Positions 36,251 through 46,983 of a DNA stretch of 64,000 bases are shown one piece after another; position 1 is the first letter of the stretch; every line of letters starts with the position of its first letter. The stretch lies in contig JABTTQ020001799.1 in assembly GCA_016081115.2 (NCBI GenBank), positions 248,001 to 312,000 of the forward strand, read 5' to 3'. Source of the DNA: Rehmannia glutinosa (taxonomy: Eukaryota; Streptophyta; Magnoliopsida; Lamiales; Orobanchaceae). The notes beneath the pieces were generated by a model. It saw nothing but the letters and a program-made list of their open reading frames with translations, did not search any database and was not told the origin of the DNA. The translations under genes and the position numbers were made by a program.

Positions 36251-37499
36251 GGTTTACGTTTGCATTTTGCACGTTTTTAAAACTTAGGGGCGAAAAATCG
36301 GATTTTTAGTTCAAACTTCGAATTTTGCAAAACAGAATGAACCAGTGGGCTGACTGGGGTGAGGCCGACCGGTCGGCATGCCCTCGACCGGTCGCCCACA
36401 TCTCCGACCGGTCGCCCATTGCTATTTTTTGGTTAAATCCCCTTTGTTCTCAAACTTAGCCATTTTGGCTCATTTTGTCCATTTTTCGTCCCCTTCGTAA
36501 ATTGCACACAAATTTCACTTCAAATTTATTTTATTGCATTCATTTTATATCTTGGACTTCATTAGGCTCGATTATCATCATCATTGCTTATCTTTACCGA
36601 TTAAATGGTAAGAATTCTACTCTCTTAGCTCAATTGGGTTGAACCCTTGAGTTTTTGACTTATGTGTCATTTTCTTGATGCTAGTTTCATATGATTGTGA
36701 TGAGCTCATTAATTATTATTGTATGAATGTTGTTTGAACTGATTTGGTGATGAAAAGTTTTGGCTTGATTCATATACAAGGGCCTTATACAACTTCTTCT
36801 ATTTTTCACGCTCGCAACGTGTTCGATAAATTGTCGCAAAGAAAATTTCAACATTTACATGACTCTTATGCTTTAAAATATCTTATATATTTATTGAGAT
36901 CATGTTTTGCCAATCAAATGAGCTTATGGATTTCAAATGATTAAATTTCTCCCATTTCTATTTGGATTCTACGCCTCTACTCTTAAAAACGGTTGATACC
37001 TTGTCTCTTTGGCGCACTTTGATATACATGCATGATGTTTTTATCATCCTAACATTCTTTTTGATGATTCCAAAGGGGGAAAAACATGAAATTGGCTCAT
37101 TGGCTCAAAGAAGCTAATAAAATCTCGGCTCAAAGAAGCTAATAAAAGCTCGCGAAAGAAGCTATAAGCCATGGCTTCTTAAAGCCATAAGTTGTGAAGT
37201 ATATTTAGTCCATTGGATGTATTATGGACTTATTTGCGCATGGATTATGAGTATTTTTTGACAGGGGGAGCTTCTAAGCTCATGATGTTTATGTTTATCT
37301 TGTAAAAGCTTATGCTTCTAGCTTATGTAATAATTCTTATTGATGTGATTGTTGATAGGGGGAGCTTTTGTAAAATGTTCTTGAAAATCTTAACTCCCTT
37401 TTAAACGGATAGTTTACTCCTTGACCGGAAAATTGTTGTGTTTTCAAATTCGTCCTCTTGAAAATTGTTTTGGTTTGTAATCATCAAAAATGGGGAGTT
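36251..37499 (+). other. Element B 3' untranslated region and polypurine tract
   Basis: Non-coding. Three CGACCGGTCG palindromes lie within 36365-36418. It has the same ordered blocks as element A 22976-23853 but no envelope-like frame. The polypurine tract AAAAATGGGGAG lies near 37486-37497, just before LTR 2. Confidence 0.7.
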
Positions 37500-38322
37500 T
37501 GTTAGAAAAATGTTTTTATCATAATTTTGATGATTTTGTTTAATTGAGTTTTTACACCAAAACAATATTCTTAAATGTTGTCCAAATACTCCCGATCGAT
37601 TTAAAATGTTTTTACTAATTTTTCGAAGTATTTCTTGAAGTTTATTTTCGATAAAAATGGGACAACACTTCTGTTTCATGCTCGACCGGTCGCCCTATAG
37701 GGCAACCCGTACATGAGTTGAGTTTTGAAACAGAAAACGGGACGAAAGGGGAACTCGGGAGGGCGACCAGTATGGGCGACCGGTGCCTGGGAACTTCCCC
37801 TCGAGAACAGACCTCTCTGTTTCATTGTTTAAAGCATCCCCAACCGGTCAACATAGGGGGCGACCGGTCGAACCCCCCGTCGACCGGTCCCCCTGTGTAA
37901 TTTTCGCAGAAATTTCATTTTAAACTTATCTCTGCGCGACCGATCGCACACCTCTTTTATCAGCAAACTATCCGTTGCATTTTCAGACAGCTTTTCCCTA
38001 ATTTGTGGGATTGATTTCTAACAGCTATAATCTTGATTTTAAATGGTTTCTTTTGCAGAAAATCACTCCCCAAGGAGGAGCCTATGTATGGAAATTAAGC
38101 CAAGACCTCTCCTATAAATAGAGGCTTCATTCAAGCAACAAGATACAACACAACATACAAGCAAAGAGCATACAAGCAAACACATTCATATCTTGTTGTA
38201 TTAGCCTAAGTACTTTCACTTGCACATTCTTGAGGTCCAGGCTTTTGATTATTGATTACACTTGCACTCAATCTTTGTATTGTTATTATAGAGATGTAAT
38301 CTTGAATTTTGTCCATCATCCA
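37500..38322 (+). repeat. Element B LTR 2, left part
   Basis: Direct copy of LTR 1 from TGTTAGAAAAATG to GTCCATCATCCA, where element C is inserted. CGACCGGTCG occurs at 37683-37692 and 37861-37870. The last five bases, ATCCA, are the target duplication of element C. Confidence 0.85.
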
Positions 38323-38950
38323 TGTTGACGTGCGTTTTGGTCAACAAGCAGAAATATGTAAAAGGTTTAACACGTGGAAATGAAAACGTGCGTAACGTAT
38401 GTTTATTTCTGGCTAATTATGCCTTTTTTGTATTCTGCCGAGCCGGATTATTGGGGTCGGTCTTTCTTATAATTTGTTACAACTGCCTTCCTTTGTTTTC
38501 TCCTTTTCAGACTCTTTATACCCCTTTGAGTAAGTGGGTTTACAATAGTCATCTTTGCACTAACTATTCATTAATTAGTAAAATAGTTAAAGAACGACAC
38601 ATGTCCCTCTATAGTTGTGCATGTCAGTCAAAACTTGCCACTTGTCGACTTCTCTTCATAATTCTCTGACATGTGGCAGTTTATGATACCAATAAAGTGT
38701 TAAGCATGGGCATGTGATTATTTTTACGGTATCGCGCGTGCGTTTCATATTGAAATTTGGGCTCGGGGCTCGGGGCTCGGTAGCCGTGTTGCGGTTGGGC
38801 TCGGTAACGGTTGGGCTCGGTAGCGGGCGAGCCTAATTCGTGACGTGTCGTCGTACATCATTGTTGACGTCACCCGCAGGTCGCCTACTCGGATATGTGT
38901 CAGACTGATGACGTGGATTAATTTCTCACAGCTCGGCTCGGGTATCATCA
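38323..38950 (-). repeat. Element C 3' LTR
   Basis: 628 bp with outer ends TGTTGACGTGCG and GGTATCATCA in plus-strand reading. Nearly identical to 48816-49450. It contains three tandem copies of GGGCTCGG-type words near 38759-38800. Confidence 0.9.
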
Positions 38951-38962
38951 AAGGCCCCCAAG
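38951..38962 (-). other. Element C polypurine tract
   Basis: Plus-strand AAGGCCCCCAAG. On the minus strand this is a G-rich purine tract immediately upstream of the 3' LTR, where plus-strand DNA synthesis would be primed. Confidence 0.6.
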
Positions 38963-39297
38963 TTTGATTCCGAGAGAAGAATTTCTGAAGTCGGAGTTAA
39001 ACTTTAATGCTAATGATGAACATTTAATGGGGAAACGGATTTCTCAAAGGTTTTGTTCTTTCCTGGCACTGTCGCGAGCGATTAATGCTTGAAACGGCGC
39101 ATTAATTGGGTTGCCATAATAATGACGGACACGTGGCATCTTGTGGTTGGACCAATCTTGCGCAGAGGAAAAAAAAGTACGTCGGTTCTGTCGGCGGGCG
39201 TGGGGACGCGACATTTTTTGACATGTTTGACGGCTTTTGAGTTTTTAAAAGGCGTGTCTTTTTCGAATAATCATCGCGTCTATCGAGGAACCCTATC

Positions 39298-39305
39298 TAT
39301 AAATA
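39298..39305 (+). promoter_or_regulatory. TATA box for the antisense reading frame of element C
   Basis: TATAAATA on the plus strand, 149 bp before the ATG at 39455, with a short C/T-rich leader between. It lies outside the LTR and faces opposite to gag-pol, so it would drive the antisense frame. It is inferred from position and sequence only. Confidence 0.5.
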
Positions 39306-39454
39306 CCTTTGTTTCCCCCCATTATTCACTTTCGCAACCATTTAACCATTTGAGCTAAAGTAACTAAAACCGAGCGGAAATTTCGGGTCGGCTTCCCAAG
39401 TTCAGAGACTTCGAACTTAGGTATTTTTTCGAAATACTCTCCCTTTACCTATAA

Positions 39455-42214
39455 ATGTCTTCTTTTGAGGATAGTAGGAGTCGTAGTTATAGTGTAGAGG
39501 TTGAAATTGAAGATCCTCCTCTGAACCTTCTGTTTCTTTCTCACCAGTACGGCGATCTCCGTCTCATAGCCCGAGCATTATTCAGATATCTTCTCCGGAT
39601 TCTCCACGAAGCGGAACGTCTTTGGGGCGGACTCATACTATCTTCAATCCGACGCCAGTGACCGTCTTTAGAGAGGGAACGGTGTATCAGCCCGGACTGG
39701 CACAAGCAAGTTCCGACGAAGAATCGCCAAGTGTTGATTCTAGACAGTACCAACAAGAAGAAGAAAACATGGACCCATCGTAATCCGGAGCGTGATAACG
39801 AGGAGCGGTTAAACGAACCCTCCGGTGATTCGAGGGCGGAGAGGCAACAAGGGCCTATGGGTCATCGTAATGGCGACGGCCGGCCAGGAGGAGGCCCTCG
39901 CTTCGTGTTGAGTCTCGGTGGACGCGAGCGATATAAACGATATCCCAAGCATGCCGATGCTCCAAGAGATGGGAGAGCTCCGGCCGAAGGTATCGTATTC
40001 CAAGTGGTATCCATTTCGGGTACCGGATGATGGCACCGAGGTCCCCCAAGACCCGCCCATGGGTTGCGTGGGTATACATACCGCCTTGACCTCTTCTATT
40101 CGGATTGCGGTCCCGCTACCGGTTTTTCTCACGCGGTGGCTTTGCAAATGGGGTATGCATCCAACCCAAGTGCATCCCATTACGTGGGGTAGGATTATTG
40201 GCCTCTTGGTGATGTTCCACCTCGAGAAGTACCCGCCCTAAGTTCAAAGAGATGAATGAACTCTTCGTCCTGGCGAGCGAATCCTTCATCAAAAGGTCAC
40301 CGTCTGGATGGTATTACGTGCAAACCCGATTGGGGTATCCGGATAGTTTAGTGGAAGGTCTTCCTTCATCGTTGAAGGATTGGAAAGAAAAATGGCTCGG
40401 GTGAGCGGCGAGTGGCAAGCTCGCGTGGAGAACGAAGGATGGGAAACCGTCCTTTATCCTCCTTCGATTTTGTTTTTGGTTACGTAAGTCTATATCCTTT
40501 CTCCCTTCTCTCGCTTTTGCTATTTATCGTTTCTTTTTGTGATGACTTGTGTCTTTTTACCTTTGTAGAGAACGTGCATCAAAAGGGCCTTTGTCGACCA
40601 CCTTCATCCGCGGTGGAGAATATCCAGCCGAGGTGTCGAGATAGGCGGATTGAAAGACTGGCCACTGAGGCCAATTTGGCCGCGGCTGGTTTGAGGCCTG
40701 CTCTGCCCGCCGACCCCGAGACCGAGGGGGCGGCTCGGGATGAGGCGGCCGAGCAGGAGGTGGAGGTTGAGAGAGAGACTCAGCGAGATCATCCCGGCAA
40801 TGAACAAATACGGACCCATTCTCGGGGAGCGGCCGGCGAGGACAGAGCGAGCTACGCCGTCCCCGCGACGGCCCCCTGTGGGCGGATCGCGCGCCCGTAG
40901 GACAAACACAGACTCGAGCCACCGAGTGCGGTGTCCGAGGTAAACACTTATGTTTTTCACATTTCCTTTTGAAACATCTTTGTTTTCTTTTGATCTTCTA
41001 ACGGTGGTTGCTTTGTGCAGGGCGTGGCTTAGACTTGCGTGCACGTCTTCGCAGCGTGAGGAACACGGCCGCGCGGCGAACTCGGGCAGCTGCCGATCAA
41101 CCTGCGGATGTGGAGGCGGCTCGGAGAGAAGATATCCGGGCCAGAACGTCCTGGCGATGGGGTGCGAGGCGGTGCAGCCTCCTCCTCTTCAAAGGAGAAG
41201 AGGAGGAATTGTGATGGAGGAGCCCGATCGGGCCAGAAGGGGTTGGTCGAGCGGTACCCGAACATCCGAATGCTGACCCCTAAAAGAGGAGGTCCGCGAA
41301 CTTTTTCGGATGACCTCGGCGGGAAGGTCACTTCATCCCTCCAAGTCAAGTGAGGGATGAATATTGCGAGGGAATGATTGGACTACGCCCTCGATGGTTT
41401 GTGGAATTCGTTATTTGTGCCACGCCCGACAGAGGAGCAAACAAGAGTCCCACGGAGGCAGGTCGGGCCGCGATGAGTGTTCCGGCTCGTGCCTGGACAA
41501 AAGGTATCGAGCAGTCCGCTCGAGATCAAGCCGAAGAACAAATTCAGTATGCCATGGCCATATGCAGGCGGATGATTGGGCTCTTATGGCATGCGGTTGG
41601 GGGACTCGCGAGTGGAGAAAAAACATGCCGACCGGAAAGGCGGCACGGGGATCCGCAGGAGGCCTATGCTACCTCCAAGGGGTACAAGAATCTTTTAAGA
41701 CTCAAGCGGATGAGGCTACTGCTCGGGCCGACTCGAGAGAAAGATCGCTGCGAGGCCGAGGCGAGCGAGATCGGGCCCGCAAGGTGAAGAAGAGCTCGGG
41801 GTTAAGGTCGCGAATCGAACGTCTTTGCCACACGCCGGCCGAGGAAATGGAGAGGCGTCTAGCCGATGTATGCAGGAGGTCAAGAAACCGCCCGTCGGCA
41901 AACCGAGGAAGTTCGTAGAGAGGCCGTTAAAGCTTACAAAGACTCCGAGGAGTATGCATTCATGTTAACTCGTGGCCATGCGACCCGCCTTCCGAGAAAT
42001 TCTTGATTTAATTAAGGGGCGTCTTGTTGCTCGGCTTGAGGAAGATCGGCCCTCCCGGGAGGGTGATCTCGATACCCTTCGGCCGAACTTTGCCGAGGCT
42101 CCTAATGTGCGGGGCTCTCCTCCTCCGGACGTGGAAGAAGTCGGCTCTAGTGGTGCCGTCGAAATTCCGCCCCGCTCGATCTTGATGCTTTCATATGTAC
42201 CCCTAGGTAGGTAA
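39455..42214 (+). pseudogene. Antisense ORF of element C with a plant transposon-type domain, probably spliced
   Basis: Runs opposite to gag-pol, between integrase and the 3' LTR, where Tat-lineage elements such as Retand carry an antisense ORF of unknown role. The ATG at 39455 opens MSSFEDSRSRSYSVEV. A domain like Pfam Transposase_28 (putative gypsy-type transposon protein) is visible at about 40000-40410: YPFRVPDDG, PLPVFLTRWLCKWGMHPTQ, SGWYYVQTRLG, GLPSSLKDWKEKW. Two candidate introns have good borders: 40484-40568 (GTAAGT...TTTGTAG) and 40940-41020 (GTAAAC...GTGCAG). The C-terminal part is Ala/Arg/Glu-rich and coiled-coil-like and ends PPRSILMLSYVPLGR at 42214. Several frameshifts break the frame as printed. 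GC is higher than in the surroundings. Confidence 0.65.
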
Positions 42215-42429
42215 TTTGGCTTCGTGCCTCGAGATGTAATGGGCTCGGCCTCCCTTATGTAAATATTTTTGAAGTAGAAATGAATTGTTATTTTCCTCAC
42301 TTGTGTATGTGTTTCAAGCTTTTTGTAGATGCTCGGCTCTTTCCCTTTTGTAAGATTGTTGCCTGTCTTCTTTTTCCTTTTATATTCCCAAGTACGGGGC
42401 TCGGTTTTCGTTTCTTGAATAAGGGGATT
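42215..42429. other. Spacer between antisense ORF and minisatellite in element C
   Basis: Probable 3' untranslated region of the antisense ORF. It contains TTTGAAGTAGAAATGAATTG near 42269. No coding sequence. Confidence 0.4.
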
Positions 42430-42950
42430 TGCTCGCCTTAATTGATTCTTGTACTCGGTATATAAACCTGTCCTTTATTTTGCATTTGAAATTTTGTTTA
42501 TGAACCGAGTCTTTATTGCGCTCGGCGCGTAACCGAGTCCTTATTTTGTGCTTGGTACGTGGCCAAGTCTTTACTTTATGCTCGGTGCGTAACCAAGTCT
42601 TGATTTCAGTGCTCGGTGCATAACCAAGTCTTGATTTTGGTGCTCGGTGCGTAACCAAGTCTTTATTTTGTGCTTGGTGCGTGGCCAAGTCTTGATTTTG
42701 GTGCTCGGTGCGTAACCAAGTCTTTATTTTGTGCTTGGTGCGTGGCCAAGTCTTGATTTTGGTGCTCGGTGCAGAATCGAAGTCTTGGTATTATGCTTGG
42801 TGCGTAACCAAGTCTTTATATTGTGCTTGCAGTGCGTAACCAAGTCTTTATGTTGTGCTCGGTGCGTAACCAAGTCTTGATTTTGTGCTCGGTGCGTAAT
42901 CGAAGTCTTTATTTTGTGCTCGGTGCGTAATCGAGTCTTTAGTCGTGGTG
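42430..42950. repeat. 30-bp minisatellite inside element C
   Basis: About 16 units of roughly 30 bp. The consensus reads as two halves, GCTCGGTGCGTAACCAAGTC and TTTATTTTGT, with variants such as GCTTGGTGCGTGGCCAAGTC. Some units alternate as 60-bp pairs in the middle. Tandem repeats in the untranslated part of Tat/Ogre elements are known to seed satellites. Confidence 0.85.
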
Positions 42951-43049
42951 AGTAAAAACTTCGTTTTCCTTTAGAGAGCTCACGAAATACCGAGATGAAA
43001 GGATAATTCTTTGGAATCCTATCCGGATCATAGACCGAGATCTTTATTG

Positions 43050-44240
43050 ATAATACCGCTCAGGTATGCTACATTCCATGGATGCATAAATTTTTCTCCA
43101 CTCAAATATTCTAGCCGTGACGCCCACGGATAAGACGTGGTGACCGAAATGGGCCCTTCCAGGTTGGCTTCAATGGGTGGGTTGAATGCCCGTTATCTTT
43201 TTCAATACAAGATCGCCGACTGGAAATCTTCTTTCCTTTACTTTCGAATTGTAGTACCTTTCACTCCTTTGTTTATACATGGCTGCGTTTTTCATCTCGG
43301 CATTGCACTTTTTTTCTTCGAGCGAGTCTAGCTCGGCTCGGGAGCGGCCTCATTACGTCTTCTTCAAAATTTGCACTCAAGGTAGGGCTCCAATCTCGAC
43401 AGAATCACCGCCTCGGCTCCATAAGCTAAAGAAAAAGGTGTTTCTCCGGTGGCCGCTCGATGTGTCGTTCAGATGACCATAGTACGCGGCGATTCCTCCG
43501 CCAATTGCCTTTAGACTCCTCCAATCTCGCCTTCAAGGTATACTTGAGTATTTTATTAACGGCCTCAACTTGTCCGTTTGGTGGGGTGGTATGGAGTTGA
43601 GAAATAGTTTTTATGCGGAAACCTTCACAAAATTTGAAACCTTCGGTTGTCGAACTGTTTCCCATTGTATCCGTAACAATCGAATGTGGTATCCCGAATC
43701 TACAGATAATAGATTTCCATACAAAGCTCACAACCTTTTCTTCATCTATTTTTGCAGAGGCTCCGCCGCCCATTTTGTGAAATAATCCACCGCCACGATG
43801 GCATACTTGACGCCCCTTTGCCGGTGGGTAGTGGTCCGATGAGGTCCATTCCCATTTGGCAAACGGCCATGGGCTAAATACGGAAGTAAGTTGTTCGGAT
43901 GATATCGACTGTGGTGCAAATCTCCGCACTGTCACATCTTTTGACGAGGTCGGTTGCGTCCTTTCTCGGGGATGGCGAGAGTATCGTTGCCGTATTAATT
44001 TATAGGCCGCGTTTGGCCCCAGCGTGGTTGCCGATATTCCCTCATGAACCTCTCGAAGTGCATAATGATCTGTGTCTCGAAAGGCAAAGCGTAGGAGTGG
44101 GATGGAGTATCCTCGTTTGTATAGGATGCCGTCTACTAGTGTAAACCGAGCCGCTTGAGTTCGTAGTGTTCTGGCCTCAGCTTTGTTTTCAGGTTGAACT
44201 CCTTTCTCTAAATATTGGATGATTGGGGTCATCCAAGTCT
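43050..44240 (-). pseudogene. Element C integrase
   Basis: Would insert the cDNA into the chromosome. The open part is 43426-44232. The N-terminus has the family's TLVDGILYKRGYS lead-in followed by REVHEG from the zinc-binding region. Frame is then lost before the usual cysteines. The core is partly readable: FGIPHSIVTD (second Asp) and NGQVEAVNKILKYTLK (catalytic Glu). The first Asp region appears out of frame near 43840. The C-terminal part below 43430 is in another frame. Not functional as printed. Confidence 0.75.
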
Positions 44241-44759
44241 GTTCGGCGGTTTCGGTTGTATATATTTTCTTTGCACCAAGTGACGGGGCATGGGTTGTGT
44301 GACAAATGACATCCGTGATGGCATCCGCCCCCGGATCGAGCCGAGCCGAGCTAAGGCATCTGCTTGCATGTTCTCGGCTCGGGGCACATGTAAGACTTTT
44401 GTTTTAAAGTGTGATAATCTCTTCTTGACCAAATCCAAATATTGTGCAATTTTTTGCTCTTTCGCTTCGTACTCGCCGTTGATTTGATGAACGACCAACT
44501 GAGAGTCACTGTGCACCAATAGTTGTTTTAGGCCCATAGAGGCTGCCATATCTAAGCCTGCTAGGAGCGCCTCATATTCGGCTTCGTTGTTCGTTGCGGG
44601 GAACTGAAATCGTACGGCCGAGCAGTAGCATTTTTCATTTGGATCGATTATCACGATTCCGCCCCCGCTCGGCCTGCGGTGGAAGAGCGTCAACGCATAA
44701 TTTCCATTCTTGGTCTTCCATGACTTCCAATCGTATGGAAGACGTGAATTCGGCCACAA
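44229..44759 (-). pseudogene. Element C second RNase H (archaeal-type, Tat lineage)
   Basis: Between RT-RNase H and integrase. It reads GGGIVIIDPNEKCYCSAVRF, then NNEAEYEALLAGLDMA with the catalytic Glu, then LLVHSDSQLVVHQING with the catalytic Asp, then VPRAENMQADALARLGS. The first catalytic Asp would fall in the preceding part (WKLCVDALPP), which is at the end of the upstream frame, so one frameshift separates them. This extra RNase H is diagnostic for Tat/Ogre-type gypsy elements. Confidence 0.85.
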
Positions 44760-46094
44760 AATCGGCTAAAGCCTGTCCTTTTATTGCGGTACGTGGTTCG
44801 TATATAATGTCAAATTGGCTGAGTTCGACGGCCCACTTAATCATCCGACCAGAAGTATCAGGTCGGTGTAATACTTGTTTCAGCGGGTAGTTCGTCAATA
44901 CTATAATCTTGTGTTCTAGGAAATATGGACGGAGTTTCCGCGCCGCGGTGATTAATGAATAAGCCAACTTTTCCATTGGTGGGTATCGGAGCTCGGCGTC
45001 ATGTAACGCTTGACTGGTGTAATAAACTGGATGTTGAATAGAGCCATCTAGCCTGATTAACACCGAGCTGATGGCGTATTCGGATACCGCCAAGTACAAA
45101 TACAAGTCCTCCCCTTGGGTCGGTTTTTGCAATATAGGGATTGAAGATAGGTGTTGTTTGAGGGATTCAAAGGCAATCTGTGCTTGCTCGGTCCACTCGA
45201 AATTTTTGCTTTTCTTTATAATTTCAAAGAAAGGTTTGCATTTGTCTGTGGACCGAGAAACAAATCGGTTAAGGGCGGCCAATTGGCCTGTTAGGCTTTG
45301 TACCTTTTTTACAGAGTTTGGGGATTCTAGGTCGGTGATGGCTTTTATTTTGTCTGGGTTAGCTTCGATTCCCCTTTGGCTGACCATATACCCCAAAAAT
45401 TTACCCGAGCCGACCCCAAATGTGCACTTTCTCGGGTTTAACATCATCTTGTACTCTCTCAAAACAGCAAACATTTTATTAAGATCGTTTAGATGATCGG
45501 ACATGTACAGTGATTTTACCAACATGTCATCTACATAGACTTCCATAGTGTGACCTATCATTTTCTCAAACATCTTATTTACTAACCTTTGATAGGTCGC
45601 ACCAGCATTCTTCAATCCAAAGGGCATCATCTTGTAACAGTGAATTCCTCGAGCAGAGAAGAATGAGGTATTTTCTTCATCTTCTGGGTGCATCCGTATT
45701 TGGTTGTAACCCGAGTATGCATCCATGAAGCTCATCACTCGTTGTCCTGCCGTGGCATCCACCATGTAATCGATATTTGGCAATGGATAAGCGTCCTTAG
45801 GGCATACTTTGTTGAGGTCGGTAAAATCCACGCACAGGCGCCATCGCCATTGCTTTTTTACCAAAACAGATTGGCGACCCATCGGGGATAGAGGGCTTCC
45901 CGGATGAATTGATTGTCTAGTAGCTTGTTAACCTCGATCTCGAGTGCTGTCTGTCTATCAGGGCCGAGTTTGCGCCTTTTCTGGATGACTGGGCGGAACG
46001 TTAGATCAATATTGAGGCGGTGGCACGCATACTTAGGGTCAATTTCGGGCATGTCTGCATGAGTCCATGCGAAGACGTCAAGATTATTTCCCAA
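44635..46094 (-). pseudogene. Element C reverse transcriptase and RNase H
   Basis: Copies RNA into DNA and degrades the RNA strand. The upstream piece 45858-46094 has VFAWTHADMPEIDPKYACHR and the KLLDNQFIREALYPRW motif. A one-base shift near 45880 leads into 44635-45882: LCVDFTDLNKVCPKDAYPLP, FMDAYSGYNQI, MPFGLKNAGATYQRLVN, catalytic VYVDDM (about 45525-45541) and FLGYMVSQRGIEANPDK. The Ty3-type RNase H part follows: LYLYLAVSEYAISSVLIR, YYTSQALHDAE and RPYFLEHKIIVLTNYPLKQ. Apart from the one shift the polymerase domain is complete. Confidence 0.9.
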
Positions 46095-46348
46095 AACTCT
46101 CGACTACCGCCGATATGGTTTCGGGAGATCATGACCAATACGTAGTTGGTGCCCCTCGCTTGGCCTTCCGACATTGATTGTATCAACCTGTTCTACTGGT
46201 TCCGCTCGTTTTCTTTTCTTGCTTTGCCCCTCCTTGATTTGCAGGGGCAATTCGTCTTCAGCGGCCGGCTCGTTTTCGATTGCCGGCTCGCCTTCTTCCA
46301 TCATTGGCTCCTTCCCAGGCCGACGACCTGGATTATCCTCCTGAACGA

Positions 46349-46983
46349 TCACCGCTTTCTGCTCGGACTCCTCCTTGGGTAAGGGATTATCTTGTGTGGT
46401 TCCACTGGTTTGTCCTTGTTCCGCCACGTTAATCTCCACGGTCGGAGTTTAAGAGAGCACTCGTGACTCCTTTGATTCCCTTTATGTATAGCTTCGCCAT
46501 CGGATGTTGGGAATTTCATACAAAAATGATATATTGAAACGATCGCTTTTATATGATAAAGCAATGGCCTCCCAATGATAGCATTGTACTCCGAATTGGC
46601 ATTGATTATTTTGAATGTTGTCACGACAACCGTTTATGCAAACCTTGTCCCATTTGGATGGGCAAATCAACTTCCCCTAGCGGGACTATCCTTCCTCCTC
46701 CAAACCCCAGAATCGCTATCGTTACATGGACGGATATAACTATCATCCACATTTAATCTTCGAAATGCTCGGACATAAATGATCGACGAATAGCTTCCGT
46801 GTCGATCAAAATTCTCGCGGAACGGAATACCCAAAATCGGTGCAAGAATGACCGTAGGTCGAGAATGAGGATGGACCACCTGGTCGGCATCCGCATCCGA
46901 GAACACAAAGTGGCCGGTGGGTTGGCCTTCCTTGATTTCCGCCACCCGAACTTGTCTTTCGGCATTGGTTGCCTGTCTAACAT
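46349..46983 (-). pseudogene. Element C protease region
   Basis: Retropepsin that would cut the polyprotein. Overlapping frames together show the conserved pieces in order: FSDADADQVVHPHSRPTVI, then RILIDT in one frame continuing as GSYSSIIYVRAF in the next (Asp-Thr-Gly active site split by a frameshift), then SEYNAIIGRPLLYHIKAIVS and YHFCMKFPTSDG. The region 46104-46439 upstream of RT is a low-complexity acidic linker. Confidence 0.75.

Noticed and set aside
40557..41044. Long open frames on the minus strand of the antisense ORF region
   Set aside because: High GC gives long shadow frames. They have low-complexity Arg/Pro/Ser composition and no domain. The plus strand carries the recognisable domain and splice sites.
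42430..42950. Possible CRISPR-like array
   Set aside because: The units are contiguous 30-bp tandem copies without unique spacers, inside a plant retrotransposon. It is a minisatellite.
43426..46439. Element C as an endogenous virus rather than a retrotransposon
   Set aside because: Direct LTRs with a 5-bp duplication, gypsy-type primer-binding site and the second RNase H place it in the Tat lineage of LTR retrotransposons.
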